From an uncultured Pelagibacteraceae bacterium (GTDB lineage Bacteria > Pseudomonadota > Alphaproteobacteria > Pelagibacterales > Pelagibacteraceae), in NCBI GenBank assembly GCA_902559305.1, contig CACEHK010000002.1, positions 23,964 through 87,963 on the forward strand: DNA of 64,000 bases, in the 5' to 3' direction. The position numbers and the translations under genes were made by a program. Shown piece by piece: positions 38,334-47,248 of the stretch. The notes below the pieces were generated by a model, which was not told the origin of the DNA, ran no database searches, and worked only from the letters and a program-made list of their open reading frames with translations. How positions within the stretch are numbered: position 1 is the stretch's first letter; every line of letters starts with the position of its first letter.

Positions 38334-39355
38334 TTGATTAAACCAATTCTATTAATAATATCTTTTCTATTTAAAAAAGAAAAATAACTTAAATTTTCAA
38401 AATACCATAAAAAAGTTTTTTCAAGACCTTTATCAATTTTTACTCTAGTTTTCCATTTTAGTCTTTTATTAATTTTCTTACTATTCAAAGCATATCTAAT
38501 ATCATGACCAGGTCTATCTTTAACAAATTGTATTTTAACATTTTTTTCTAGCTTTATATATTTTTTAGAAATCTTAATAATTTTTTTTGCAATTTCTAAA
38601 TTCGATATATTTAGATTTGATCCTATATTATAAAATTCACCAATTTTACCTTTTTCAAATACTTTTAATATACCCAAACAATGGTCTTCAACATAAATCC
38701 ATTCTCTTGAATTTTTTCCATTTCCATAAATAGGTATTTTTTTATTATTTAAAATATTAAAAATAATTTTTGGGATCAGCTTTTCCGGGTGTTGTCTCGG
38801 GCCATAATTATTTGAACAGTTGGTTATTAAACATGGTAATTTAAATGTTCTAATATAAGAAGATATAATATGATCTGAAGATGCTTTACTTGCAGCGTAA
38901 GGAGAGCTAGGTTTATATTTCCATTCCTCAGTTGATCTACCTTTTAAAACATCACCATAAACTTCATCTGTAGAAACGTGTAGAAATTTAAATTTCTTGT
39001 TATTATTTAAATATTTTTTTGTGACCTCAAGTAAATCAATAAGCTCAAGAACATTAGAATAAAAAAATTTTTTTGGATTTTCTATTGATCTATCAACATG
39101 TGTTTCTGCGGCAAGATTAATTATACCTAAAGGATTATATTTTTTTAGAACTGAGAATACTTTATTTTTATTTCCTATACTGCATTTGATAAATTTATAT
39201 TTTTTATTATTTTTTAAATGCTTAACATTATATTGATTCGAAGAATATGTAGACTTATCAATATTTATGACATAATAGTTTTTTTTTATTAACAAATCTA
39301 TTAAGTTGCTACCAATGAAACCAAGGCCTCCTGTAACAATGATATTTTTTTTCAT
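38330..39355 (-). CDS. rfbB: dTDP-glucose 4,6-dehydratase
   Basis: IVTGGLGFIGSNLIDLL, HVSTDEVYGDV, PYAASKASSDH, NNYGPRQHPEKLIP. Confidence 0.95.
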   Translation of the reverse strand: MKKNIIVTGGLGFIGSNLIDLLIKKNYYVINIDKSTYSSNQYNVKHLKNNKKYKFIKCSIGNKNKVFSVLKKYNPLGIINLAAETHVDRSIENPKKFFYSNVLELIDLLEVTKKYLNNNKKFKFLHVSTDEVYGDVLKGRSTEEWKYKPSSPYAASKASSDHIISSYIRTFKLPCLITNCSNNYGPRQHPEKLIPKIIFNILNNKKIPIYGNGKNSREWIYVEDHCLGILKVFEKGKIGEFYNIGSNLNISNLEIAKKIIKISKKYIKLEKNVKIQFVKDRPGHDIRYALNSKKINKRLKWKTRVKIDKGLEKTFLWYFENLSYFSFLNRKDIINRIGLIK

Positions 39356-39393
39356 AATAGTGTTTTTTTTACATTATAATAAATTGGTTACAA

Positions 39394-40242
39394 ATGAATT
39401 ATAAAAAACTTACAGTAGGAATCGTAACTTACAAAAGTGAAAATGTCATATTTCAGTGCATAAAATCACTTGAAGGTTTTAAAAATATAATAATTTTAGA
39501 TACCTCTAACGACGAAAATCTAAAAAATAAAATTAAAAAAAAATACCCTAGAATAAAATTTATCCTTTCCAAAGAAAATCTTGGATTTGGTGTTGGTAGT
39601 AATAAAATAGCCTCATTATGTAAAACAGAATATTTATTTTTAATAAGTCCAGATGTTAGGTTAAATAAGTATTGTATAAAAAATTTACTTAAGGCCTCAA
39701 GGTCATTAAATGATAATTTTTATGTTTTATCTCCTGCGTCAAAAGATAAAAATTTTGGCTATTTAAAGAAAAATATTTTTAAAAAAAATACTAATATTGT
39801 TGAAATTGATTATGTTAAAGGTTTTGCAATGTTTTTAAATTTAAAAAAATTTAAAAAAATTAAATTGTTTGATAAAAATATTTTCCTTTATTTGGAAGAA
39901 ATTGATCTTTGTAAAAGAATTTTAAAAGATAAGGGAAAAATTTATTTAGTAAAAAATGCTATCTCAAGGCACCTTGGTGGCAAGTCATCAAATATCGGTT
40001 TTGAATATGAAAAATGTAGAAATTGGCATTGGATGTGGTCTAAAACTTATTTTAATTTTAAATACAAAAATTTTTTATATTCTTTGGCAAATTCTTTATT
40101 CGATATATTAACTAACTTAATAAAATGTATATTATATTTCATGATAAATAATAAAAAAAGTCAACTTTGTTATCTAAGATTTTTAGGAACTTTAAATTCA
40201 ACAATTAGAAATAAATCATACTACAGGCCAAAAATAAACTAA
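39394..40242 (+). CDS. GT2-family glycosyltransferase (rhamnosyltransferase-like)
   Basis: TVGIVTYKSENVIFQCIKSLEGF, ENLGFGVGSNKIA, GFAMFLNLKKF, LYLEEIDLCKRIL. Confidence 0.85.
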   Translation: MNYKKLTVGIVTYKSENVIFQCIKSLEGFKNIIILDTSNDENLKNKIKKKYPRIKFILSKENLGFGVGSNKIASLCKTEYLFLISPDVRLNKYCIKNLLKASRSLNDNFYVLSPASKDKNFGYLKKNIFKKNTNIVEIDYVKGFAMFLNLKKFKKIKLFDKNIFLYLEEIDLCKRILKDKGKIYLVKNAISRHLGGKSSNIGFEYEKCRNWHWMWSKTYFNFKYKNFLYSLANSLFDILTNLIKCILYFMINNKKSQLCYLRFLGTLNSTIRNKSYYRPKIN

Positions 40243-40766
40243 TGTCCTGGAAAATTAATCAAACTCTCAACTTTGTACTTCATATTTAGTAATTTATCAG
40301 CTCCACCCAGATCAAATAAGTTTATAACAAAAATAAATCCTGATACTTTAGCTTTAGAAATTTCAACAAGTTTTGCAGCAGCTTCTGCGGTACCACCTGT
40401 AGCTATTAAATCATCTATAATTAGTATATTATCATTTTCATTAAAGGAGTCTTTGTGAACTTCAATTGTTGCAGTGCCGTATTCTAATTGAAAATCTATT
40501 GAATGTGTGTCTGCTGGTAATTTATTTTTTTTTCTTAGTAATATAAAAGGTTTATTAATTAAATATGATACTGCTGAAGCAAAAACAAAACCTCTAGACT
40601 CAATGGCTGCTATTTTATCAACTTTAAATTCTTTAGATCTTTCAATTATTTGATTTATGCATTCTTTAAAGGCTTTTTCATTTTTAATTAAAGTTGTTAT
40701 GTCTCTAAAAAGAATCCCTTTCTTTGGATAGTCTTGAATTGATCTAATATAGTCTTTTAAATCCAT
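40239..40766 (-). CDS. apt: Adenine phosphoribosyltransferase
   Basis: GILFRDITTLI, ESRGFVFASAVSYL, ILIIDDLIATGGTA. Confidence 0.94.
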   Translation of the reverse strand: MDLKDYIRSIQDYPKKGILFRDITTLIKNEKAFKECINQIIERSKEFKVDKIAAIESRGFVFASAVSYLINKPFILLRKKNKLPADTHSIDFQLEYGTATIEVHKDSFNENDNILIIDDLIATGGTAEAAAKLVEISKAKVSGFIFVINLFDLGGADKLLNMKYKVESLINFPGH

Positions 40767-40807
40767 AATAAATTACGATATATAAATAAATAAATTATTT
40801 TTTTAAT

Positions 40808-41680
40808 ATGGCAAACAATAAATTAGCAATAATTGGTGGAAGCGGCCTATATGACGTTGAGGAATTCAAAGAAAGAGAACTGTTAGATATAAATACACCA
40901 TGGGGCAAGCCTTCTGACCAAATTTTAAAAACTAATTTTAATAATAAAGAAGTTTTTTTTTTACCAAGACACGGAAAAGGTCATTTTATAAATCCGTCTA
41001 ATATAAATTTTAGAGCCAATATAGACGCTCTAAAACAACTTGGCGTAACAGATATTGTGTCTGTTTCTGCAGTTGGTTCTTTAAAAGAAGATTTGCCTCC
41101 AGGTAAATTTGTAATTATTGATCAATTTATCGATAGAACTTTTGCAAGAAATAAAACATTTTTTAATGATGAAATAGTTGCTCATGTTTCTATGGCACAC
41201 CCAACATCAACTGGACTTATGAATGCATGTGAGGAAGCTATAAAAAAAGAAAATATAGATTATCAAAGAGGAGGAACTTATGTTGTAATGGAGGGTCCAC
41301 AATTTTCGACACTAGCAGAGTCAAATTTATATAGATCTTGGAAAGCTGATGTAATTGGCATGACTAATATGCCCGAGGCAAAATTAGCAAGAGAGGCTGA
41401 GATTAGATATGCATCTGTTTCTATGGTTACAGATTATGATTGTTGGCACCCTGACCATGAAAATGTAGATGTCCAACAAGTTATAAAAGTTCTTTTGGGA
41501 AATGCTGCTAAAGCTAAAAGTATGATTAAAAATTTAATAGAAAATTTTGAAAAATACATAGATCAAAATGATCCTGCAAACAATTGTTTGGATGTGGCAA
41601 TAATTACTGCTCCAGAAAAGAGAACTCAAAAGACTAAAGATAAGTTAAAAACAATTGCTGGAAGAGCTTTGAACAAATGA
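40808..41680 (+). CDS. mtnP: S-methyl-5'-thioadenosine phosphorylase
   Basis: AIIGGSGLYDVEEF, LPRHGKGHFINPSNINFRANIDALKQLG, VVMEGPQFSTLAES, MTNMPEAKLAREAEI. Confidence 0.94.
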   Translation: MANNKLAIIGGSGLYDVEEFKERELLDINTPWGKPSDQILKTNFNNKEVFFLPRHGKGHFINPSNINFRANIDALKQLGVTDIVSVSAVGSLKEDLPPGKFVIIDQFIDRTFARNKTFFNDEIVAHVSMAHPTSTGLMNACEEAIKKENIDYQRGGTYVVMEGPQFSTLAESNLYRSWKADVIGMTNMPEAKLAREAEIRYASVSMVTDYDCWHPDHENVDVQQVIKVLLGNAAKAKSMIKNLIENFEKYIDQNDPANNCLDVAIITAPEKRTQKTKDKLKTIAGRALNK

Positions 41681-42129
41681 ATAAAAAAATTGTTTTTAAT
41701 GGATCTTGTGGCTGTGGAAATGTAAAATATAAAATTATCAATGAACCTTTATTCACCCAAGCTTGCCACTGTAAAGATTGTAAAAAATCTACAGGTTCTT
41801 CATTTGTTATACACACAATGGTTCTTTCAAATGAATTTCAAGTCAACGGAGATGTTGCATCAATAGATTTGCCGACAGGCAGTGGAAAAGGAGTTAATGC
41901 TTATTTTTGTATTATTTGTGGTGTTTATGTTTTTTGTAAATATAAAGTTTCTGAAGGAAGAATTGCAGTTAGAACTAAAACTCTTGAAAATCCTTTAGAG
42001 CCTCAAGCACACATTTTCGTTAAAGATAAAGATCCATGGATAGAAATCAAAGACAAAACAATTTGTCATGATGAGATGTATGACAGGGAAAAAACATGGT
42101 CCAAAGAAAGTCTTGAAAGAATTAAATGA
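41677..42129 (+). CDS. GFA-domain (Zn-binding, formaldehyde-activating-like) protein
   Basis: SCGCGNVKYKIINEPLFTQACHCKDCKKSTGSSF...YFCIICGVYVF Cys clusters. Confidence 0.87.
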   Translation: MNKKIVFNGSCGCGNVKYKIINEPLFTQACHCKDCKKSTGSSFVIHTMVLSNEFQVNGDVASIDLPTGSGKGVNAYFCIICGVYVFCKYKVSEGRIAVRTKTLENPLEPQAHIFVKDKDPWIEIKDKTICHDEMYDREKTWSKESLERIK

Positions 42130-43196
42130 AAATAAAAGGAAAAGAATACTGTACAATTTGGTTTGAAAATAATGTTGTAAAAATTATTGATCAAACAAAA
42201 CTTCCACATAAATTTATTATTAAAGAACTAAAAACTGTAAAAAATTCTATTAATGCTATTAAAACAATGGAGGTAAGAGGTGCACCTTTAATTGGTGCTA
42301 CTGCAGCTTACGGGTTAGTTTTAGCTATTCTTGAGAATAATGATCAGTCTTTTTTAAAAAAATCGGCAGAAGATTTAATTAATTCTAGACCAACAGCCAT
42401 AAATTTAAAGTGGGCGATTGATAGAATGATGAATAAATTATCAGGCGTTAATAGTGATAAAATTTTAGAAATAGCATTAAATGAAGCAAAAGAAATTTGT
42501 GAAGAAGATGTTAATTTCTGTGAGAATATTGGATTAAATGGTCTTAAAATAATTGAGGAAATTTATAACAAAAAAAAAGATACAGTAAATATTTTAACTC
42601 ATTGTAATGCTGGTTGGCTTGCAACAATTAATTGGGGAACAGCAACTTCTCCAATTTATCATGCACATAAAAAAGGTATACCTGTTCATGTATGGGCTGA
42701 CGAAACAAGACCAAGAAATCAAGGAGCTAATTTAACTTCCTATGAATTAAATGAGGAACAAATTCCAAATACAATTATTGCAGATAATACTGGTGGTATT
42801 TTAATGCAAAGAGGTCAAGTTGATATGTGTATTGTCGGAACGGATAGAACGTTAGCTAATGGTGATGTTTGCAACAAAATCGGAACTTACCTTAAGGCGC
42901 TTGCTGCTTATGATAATAATGTTCCTTTTTATGTGGCACTGCCGAGCTCAACAATTGATTGGAATATCAAAAATTACAAAGACATACCAATAGAAGAAAG
43001 AAATTCCGAAGAGCTGTCACACATCGAAGGCTTGGACGAAAATGGAAATGTAAAAAAAATTCAAATTTATCCAAAAAAAAGTAAATCAATGAATTTAGCC
43101 TTTGATATTACACCTGCAAAATATGTAACAGGTTTGATTACTGAAAAAGGATTATGTGAAGCTTCAGAAAAAGGCTTAAAAAATTTATTTAAATGA
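42126..43196 (+). CDS. mtnA: S-methyl-5-thioribose-1-phosphate isomerase
   Basis: MEVRGAPLIGATAAYG, ILTHCNAGWLATINWGTA, VWADETRPRNQGANLTSYEL, IVGTDRTLANGDVCNKIGTY. Confidence 0.94.
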   Translation: MKIKGKEYCTIWFENNVVKIIDQTKLPHKFIIKELKTVKNSINAIKTMEVRGAPLIGATAAYGLVLAILENNDQSFLKKSAEDLINSRPTAINLKWAIDRMMNKLSGVNSDKILEIALNEAKEICEEDVNFCENIGLNGLKIIEEIYNKKKDTVNILTHCNAGWLATINWGTATSPIYHAHKKGIPVHVWADETRPRNQGANLTSYELNEEQIPNTIIADNTGGILMQRGQVDMCIVGTDRTLANGDVCNKIGTYLKALAAYDNNVPFYVALPSSTIDWNIKNYKDIPIEERNSEELSHIEGLDENGNVKKIQIYPKKSKSMNLAFDITPAKYVTGLITEKGLCEASEKGLKNLFK

Positions 43197-43858
43197 ATAA
43201 TTTAAAGGAAAGACAGGAAGTAATAGAGTATTCAGTAAAATTGAATACTACCAATTTATCTCCATTAAGATCAGGCAATATCTCTGTAAGGGGAATAGAA
43301 GATGGAGTTGAAGGTTTTTTTATAACTCCTTCAGGTAAAAAATATGAAACATTAAAACCAGAGGATATTGTTTTCTTATCTTTAAGCGAAGAAAAGGATT
43401 TTTTATCTTGGTTTAATTCTGGGAAAAATCCTTCTTCAGAATGGAGATTTCATCAAGATATTTATAAACATAAAAGAACAGCTCATGCTATAGTTCATAC
43501 ACACTCACCTCATGCATCAGCTGTATCATCTCATGGAAAATCAATACCTGCTTTTCACTATATGATAGCGCTAGCTGGTGGTGATGATATAAAATGTGCT
43601 GAATACGCAACATTTGGAACAAGAGAACTATCTCAAAATATTATTAATGCATTAGAAAAAAGAAAAGCATGCTTGATGTCAAATCACGGTCAGGTTGCTT
43701 TTGGGTATAATTTGAAACAAGCCTTTGAGTTAGCACAAGAGGTAGAAAATATTTGCCAACAATATATTATTGCTCTAAAGTTGGGAAAACCTAAGATTCT
43801 TTCATTTGCAGAAATGGAAAAAATTTTAGACAAAGTGAAAAATTATAAAAGCGGGTAG
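43193..43858 (+). CDS. Class II (FucA-like) aldolase; candidate 5-methylthioribulose-1-phosphate aldolase
   Basis: SGNISVR, FITPSGKKYE, PSSEWRFHQDIYKHKRTAHAIVHTHSPHASAVS, YATFGTRELSQNI, SNHGQVAFG. Confidence 0.88.
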   Translation: MNNLKERQEVIEYSVKLNTTNLSPLRSGNISVRGIEDGVEGFFITPSGKKYETLKPEDIVFLSLSEEKDFLSWFNSGKNPSSEWRFHQDIYKHKRTAHAIVHTHSPHASAVSSHGKSIPAFHYMIALAGGDDIKCAEYATFGTRELSQNIINALEKRKACLMSNHGQVAFGYNLKQAFELAQEVENICQQYIIALKLGKPKILSFAEMEKILDKVKNYKSG

Positions 43859-43862
43859 TAAT

Positions 43863-44903
43863 ATGATTAAAGTGGGGGAGCATGTTACCTTAGATATAAT
43901 TGGCACAAAAAAAGAATACGAACCTTCTTTTTTTGAAAATTTAGTTCATAAAATTGCAGAAAAAGCAAAGGTAACAGTACTAAATATTGCTAAATATAAA
44001 TTTGAACCCCAAGGATTTACATTAGTTGCCTTGTTAGCTGAAAGTCATATTAGTTTTCATACGTATCCAGAAAAAGGAATAATTAGCTTTGATTTTTATA
44101 CTTGTGGAACCGTTTCACCATCTATTGCTCTAGATGTTATAAAAAAGGAAATTGATCATAAAAGAATAATCAAAAAAGAATTAAATAGAGATACAATTTC
44201 TTTTCATTATGACAACACAAGTACCAATGGATTAAAAAAAAATTATCTAGTTAAAGAAGTTCTAGAAGATTTTAAATCAAAAGTAGGCCAGCATATTGAA
44301 ATATTAAATTTAATTGAGTATGGAAAATCATTATTCATAGATGGTGATTTACAAGTTGCTGAAAGTGATGAACATTTATATAGCGGTACGTTTGTAAATT
44401 CTGCAATGAAATTGAATAAAAGTAAAGATAGGGCTGCAATTATAGGTGGTGGAGATGGTGGAGTAGCAAGAGAATGCATAGCTAAAGGTTTTGGATTTAT
44501 TGATTGGTATGAACTAGATCCTGAAGTTGTAGAGGTTTGTAAAAAACATATTGGATCTATTGGAAAAAATGCAACTGAAAAAAATTCTGTAAAATGTGTT
44601 TGGGGTGATGCTTTTGAAAGTATTAAAAAAGTGGAAGATGACAGTTATGATAAAATATTTATTGATTTGAATGATGATCAGTTTTGTATAGACCTTGCAG
44701 CAAAAAATATGAATTCTTTGGTAAGAATCCTTAAACCAGACGGAGTTATAACTGCTCAAGTTGGAAGCCAAGATAAAAAACCTAAACAGGTTGATAATTG
44801 GCTAAATGTTTTTAATAAAAATTTTGGTAATGCTACCTTAGATAGAGTTTATATCCCAAGCTTTGATAGTTCTTGGAACTTTTACTCATCAATTAATCAT
44901 TAA
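43863..44903 (+). CDS. Fused S-adenosylmethionine decarboxylase - spermidine synthase
   Basis: N-terminal SpeD (LLAESHISFHTYPEKG, FDFYTCGTVSP) fused in frame to aminopropyltransferase (LFIDGDLQVAESDEHLYSG, AIIGGGDGGVAREC, DKIFIDLND). Confidence 0.92.
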   Translation: MIKVGEHVTLDIIGTKKEYEPSFFENLVHKIAEKAKVTVLNIAKYKFEPQGFTLVALLAESHISFHTYPEKGIISFDFYTCGTVSPSIALDVIKKEIDHKRIIKKELNRDTISFHYDNTSTNGLKKNYLVKEVLEDFKSKVGQHIEILNLIEYGKSLFIDGDLQVAESDEHLYSGTFVNSAMKLNKSKDRAAIIGGGDGGVARECIAKGFGFIDWYELDPEVVEVCKKHIGSIGKNATEKNSVKCVWGDAFESIKKVEDDSYDKIFIDLNDDQFCIDLAAKNMNSLVRILKPDGVITAQVGSQDKKPKQVDNWLNVFNKNFGNATLDRVYIPSFDSSWNFYSSINH

Positions 44904-44974
44904 TTTTATCTTTTTAAATCTTAAATTTTGTGGAATAATGACTAATAATTAATATTAATTAGAGGGGAAAAATA

Positions 44975-45838
44975 ATGAAATTGAAAAAAATTATATTAAG
45001 TGTTTTTGCTTCTATATTTCTTTTTAGTTCAACCCTATCTGCGGATACTATTAGAATTGCAACAGAGGGAGCATATCCTCCGTGGAATTCTAAATCTGAA
45101 GATGGAAAACTGATTGGATTTGAAGTTGAGCTTGCAAACTGGCTATGCATTTACATGGAAAGAGATTGCAAAATTGTTGAACAAGACTGGGATGGAATGA
45201 TTCCTGCACTAAGAATGAGAAAATACGATGCTATTATGGCAGGTATGTCAATTACTGATGAAAGAAAAAAAGTAATTACTTTTTCTCAAGGTTATGCTGA
45301 TGAAGTTGCATCTCTTGCAGTTATGAAAGGTTCTGACCTGGAAGGAATGGATACACCAGAAGGTATTAATTTATCTTTAGGTGGAAAAGATGTTAACGCT
45401 GCTCTTAAAACTATTACAAGCGCTTTAGCTGGTAAAACAGTTTGTACACAAACTGGAACTATTCATCAAAACTTTTTAGAGTCGGGTGATGTAGGAAAAG
45501 TTGATGTTAGAACTTATAAAACTCAAGATGAGGTTAACTTAGATCTAGCAGCTGGTAGATGTGATGCAGCATTAGCAGCAGCAGTAGCATTTACAGATTA
45601 CGCTGAAAAATCTGGTAAAAATGTTGTGTTAGTTGGACCAACTTTTTCTGGTGGACATTTTGGAAATGGCGTAGGCGTTGGTTTAAGACAAGATGCACAA
45701 TTTGGTTCAGATTCTGCTCTTGGAAAAAGAGATGCTCAATTACTTAAAGATTTCAATGCAGCTATTGATAAAGCAAGAAAAGCTGGAAAAATTAGTGAAC
45801 TTGCTACTAAGTGGTTTGGCTTCGACGCGTCAATGTAA
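44975..45838 (+). CDS. Polar/basic amino-acid ABC transporter substrate-binding protein
   Basis: Signal peptide; IRIATEGAYPPWNSKSEDGKLIGFEVELANWLC, WDGMIPALRMRKYDAIMAGMSITDERKKVITFS. Confidence 0.92.
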   Translation: MKLKKIILSVFASIFLFSSTLSADTIRIATEGAYPPWNSKSEDGKLIGFEVELANWLCIYMERDCKIVEQDWDGMIPALRMRKYDAIMAGMSITDERKKVITFSQGYADEVASLAVMKGSDLEGMDTPEGINLSLGGKDVNAALKTITSALAGKTVCTQTGTIHQNFLESGDVGKVDVRTYKTQDEVNLDLAAGRCDAALAAAVAFTDYAEKSGKNVVLVGPTFSGGHFGNGVGVGLRQDAQFGSDSALGKRDAQLLKDFNAAIDKARKAGKISELATKWFGFDASM

Positions 45839-45850
45839 ATTTATAATTTA

Positions 45851-45880
45851 AAAGGCGGTTAATTTTTAACCGCCTTTTTT
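45851..45880 (+). terminator. Intercistronic intrinsic-terminator hairpin between binding-protein and permease genes
   Basis: AAAGGCGGTTAA-ttt-TTAACCGCCTTT then TTT; 12-bp perfect stem, permease ATG at 45882. Confidence 0.9.
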
Positions 45881-45881
45881 C

Positions 45882-46574
45882 ATGGAATTATTATCATTTG
45901 GAGATAAAGGTTGGGGAGATGAGCTATTTATAGCCACTCTAATGACTATTGCTGTTGCAATTACAGCAATGTTGATTGGTTTTCTATTTGCATTAATTTT
46001 TACACCTCTAAAACTTTCAAAATATAAAATTTTAAATTTAATTTCTAACTTTTATACTACAGTTGTCCGAGGGGTTCCGGAACTTTTAGTTATATATCTT
46101 TTTTTTTTTGGTGGCAGTGGAGCAATAATGTATGTTGCCCAGATTTTTGGTTATTATGATTACATTGAAATAAATGCTTTTTTAACTGGAGCAATTTCAA
46201 TTGGTATAATTTCAGGCGCATATTCAACTGAAGTATTTCGTGGAGCAATTCAATCAATAGATAAAGGGCAATTTGAAGCTTGCCATGTTTTAGGTTTAAA
46301 AAAATATATATTTTTTTTTAAAGTAATAATGCCTCAAATGTTAAGACTAGCAATTCCAAATTTAAGTAATGTTTGGCAGATTACACTTAAAGATACTTCA
46401 TTAATATCTGTGACTGGATTGGTAGAAATAATGAGACAATCTTATATAGCGGCTGGGTCAACCCGAGATCCACTTTTATTTTATTCAGTTGCTGCAGTTT
46501 TATATTTATTGCTGACTTACTTAAGCATGAAATTAATAAATAGATTAGAAAGAAACTATAGCAGAGGTTATTAA
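45882..46574 (+). CDS. Amino-acid ABC transporter permease (HisQ/OccQ-like)
   Basis: YTTVVRGVPELLVIYLFFFGG, GAYSTEVFRGAIQSIDKGQFEACHVLGL. Confidence 0.9.
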   Translation: MELLSFGDKGWGDELFIATLMTIAVAITAMLIGFLFALIFTPLKLSKYKILNLISNFYTTVVRGVPELLVIYLFFFGGSGAIMYVAQIFGYYDYIEINAFLTGAISIGIISGAYSTEVFRGAIQSIDKGQFEACHVLGLKKYIFFFKVIMPQMLRLAIPNLSNVWQITLKDTSLISVTGLVEIMRQSYIAAGSTRDPLLFYSVAAVLYLLLTYLSMKLINRLERNYSRGY

Positions 46575-47248
46575 TGGATTTTGATTTAATTATAACAAGC
46601 TTTCCTAAGTTATTAAGCGCAACATTAATTACTTTAAAACTTTTATCAGCCTCATTATGTTTTGGTATGATTTTAGGTTTATTTTTTGCAATATTAAGAT
46701 TAAATAAAAATAAATTAATAAGTGGTTTTGCATATGTTTATTCATATGTATTTAGAGGTACACCACTTTTAGTTCAGATATTTATTATTTATTTTGGTCT
46801 TGGACAAATTGAGTATTTAAGAACAACTTTTTTATGGGTTATATTAAAAGAACCTTATTGGTGTGCAATTATTGCATTTTCACTAAATACTGGAGCCTAT
46901 ACATCTGAAATATTAAGATCTGCATTTCAAACAATAAAACCTGGTATAATTGAAGCTGGTAATAGTTTAGGATTAAATAAATTAATTATATTTACTAAAA
47001 TTCAAGTTCCAATAGCAATTAAACAATCTCTTCCTGCTTATGGGAATGAAATAATATTAATGCTTAAAGGCACGTCTTTAGCAAGTACTGTAACACTTAT
47101 GGATATAACTGGTGTTGCAAAATTTATTATTTCTACAACATTTAGACCAATCGAAGTTTTTATAATTGCTGGTAGTATTTATTTATTTATAACTTTTCTA
47201 GTTCACAACTTAATTAAATATTTAGAAAAAAAATATAAGTATCAATAA
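46574..47248 (+). CDS. Amino-acid ABC transporter permease (HisM/OccM-like)
   Basis: YVFRGTPLLVQIFIIYFGLG, GAYTSEILRSAFQTIKPGIIEAGNSLGLN. Confidence 0.9.
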   Translation: MDFDLIITSFPKLLSATLITLKLLSASLCFGMILGLFFAILRLNKNKLISGFAYVYSYVFRGTPLLVQIFIIYFGLGQIEYLRTTFLWVILKEPYWCAIIAFSLNTGAYTSEILRSAFQTIKPGIIEAGNSLGLNKLIIFTKIQVPIAIKQSLPAYGNEIILMLKGTSLASTVTLMDITGVAKFIISTTFRPIEVFIIAGSIYLFITFLVHNLIKYLEKKYKYQ

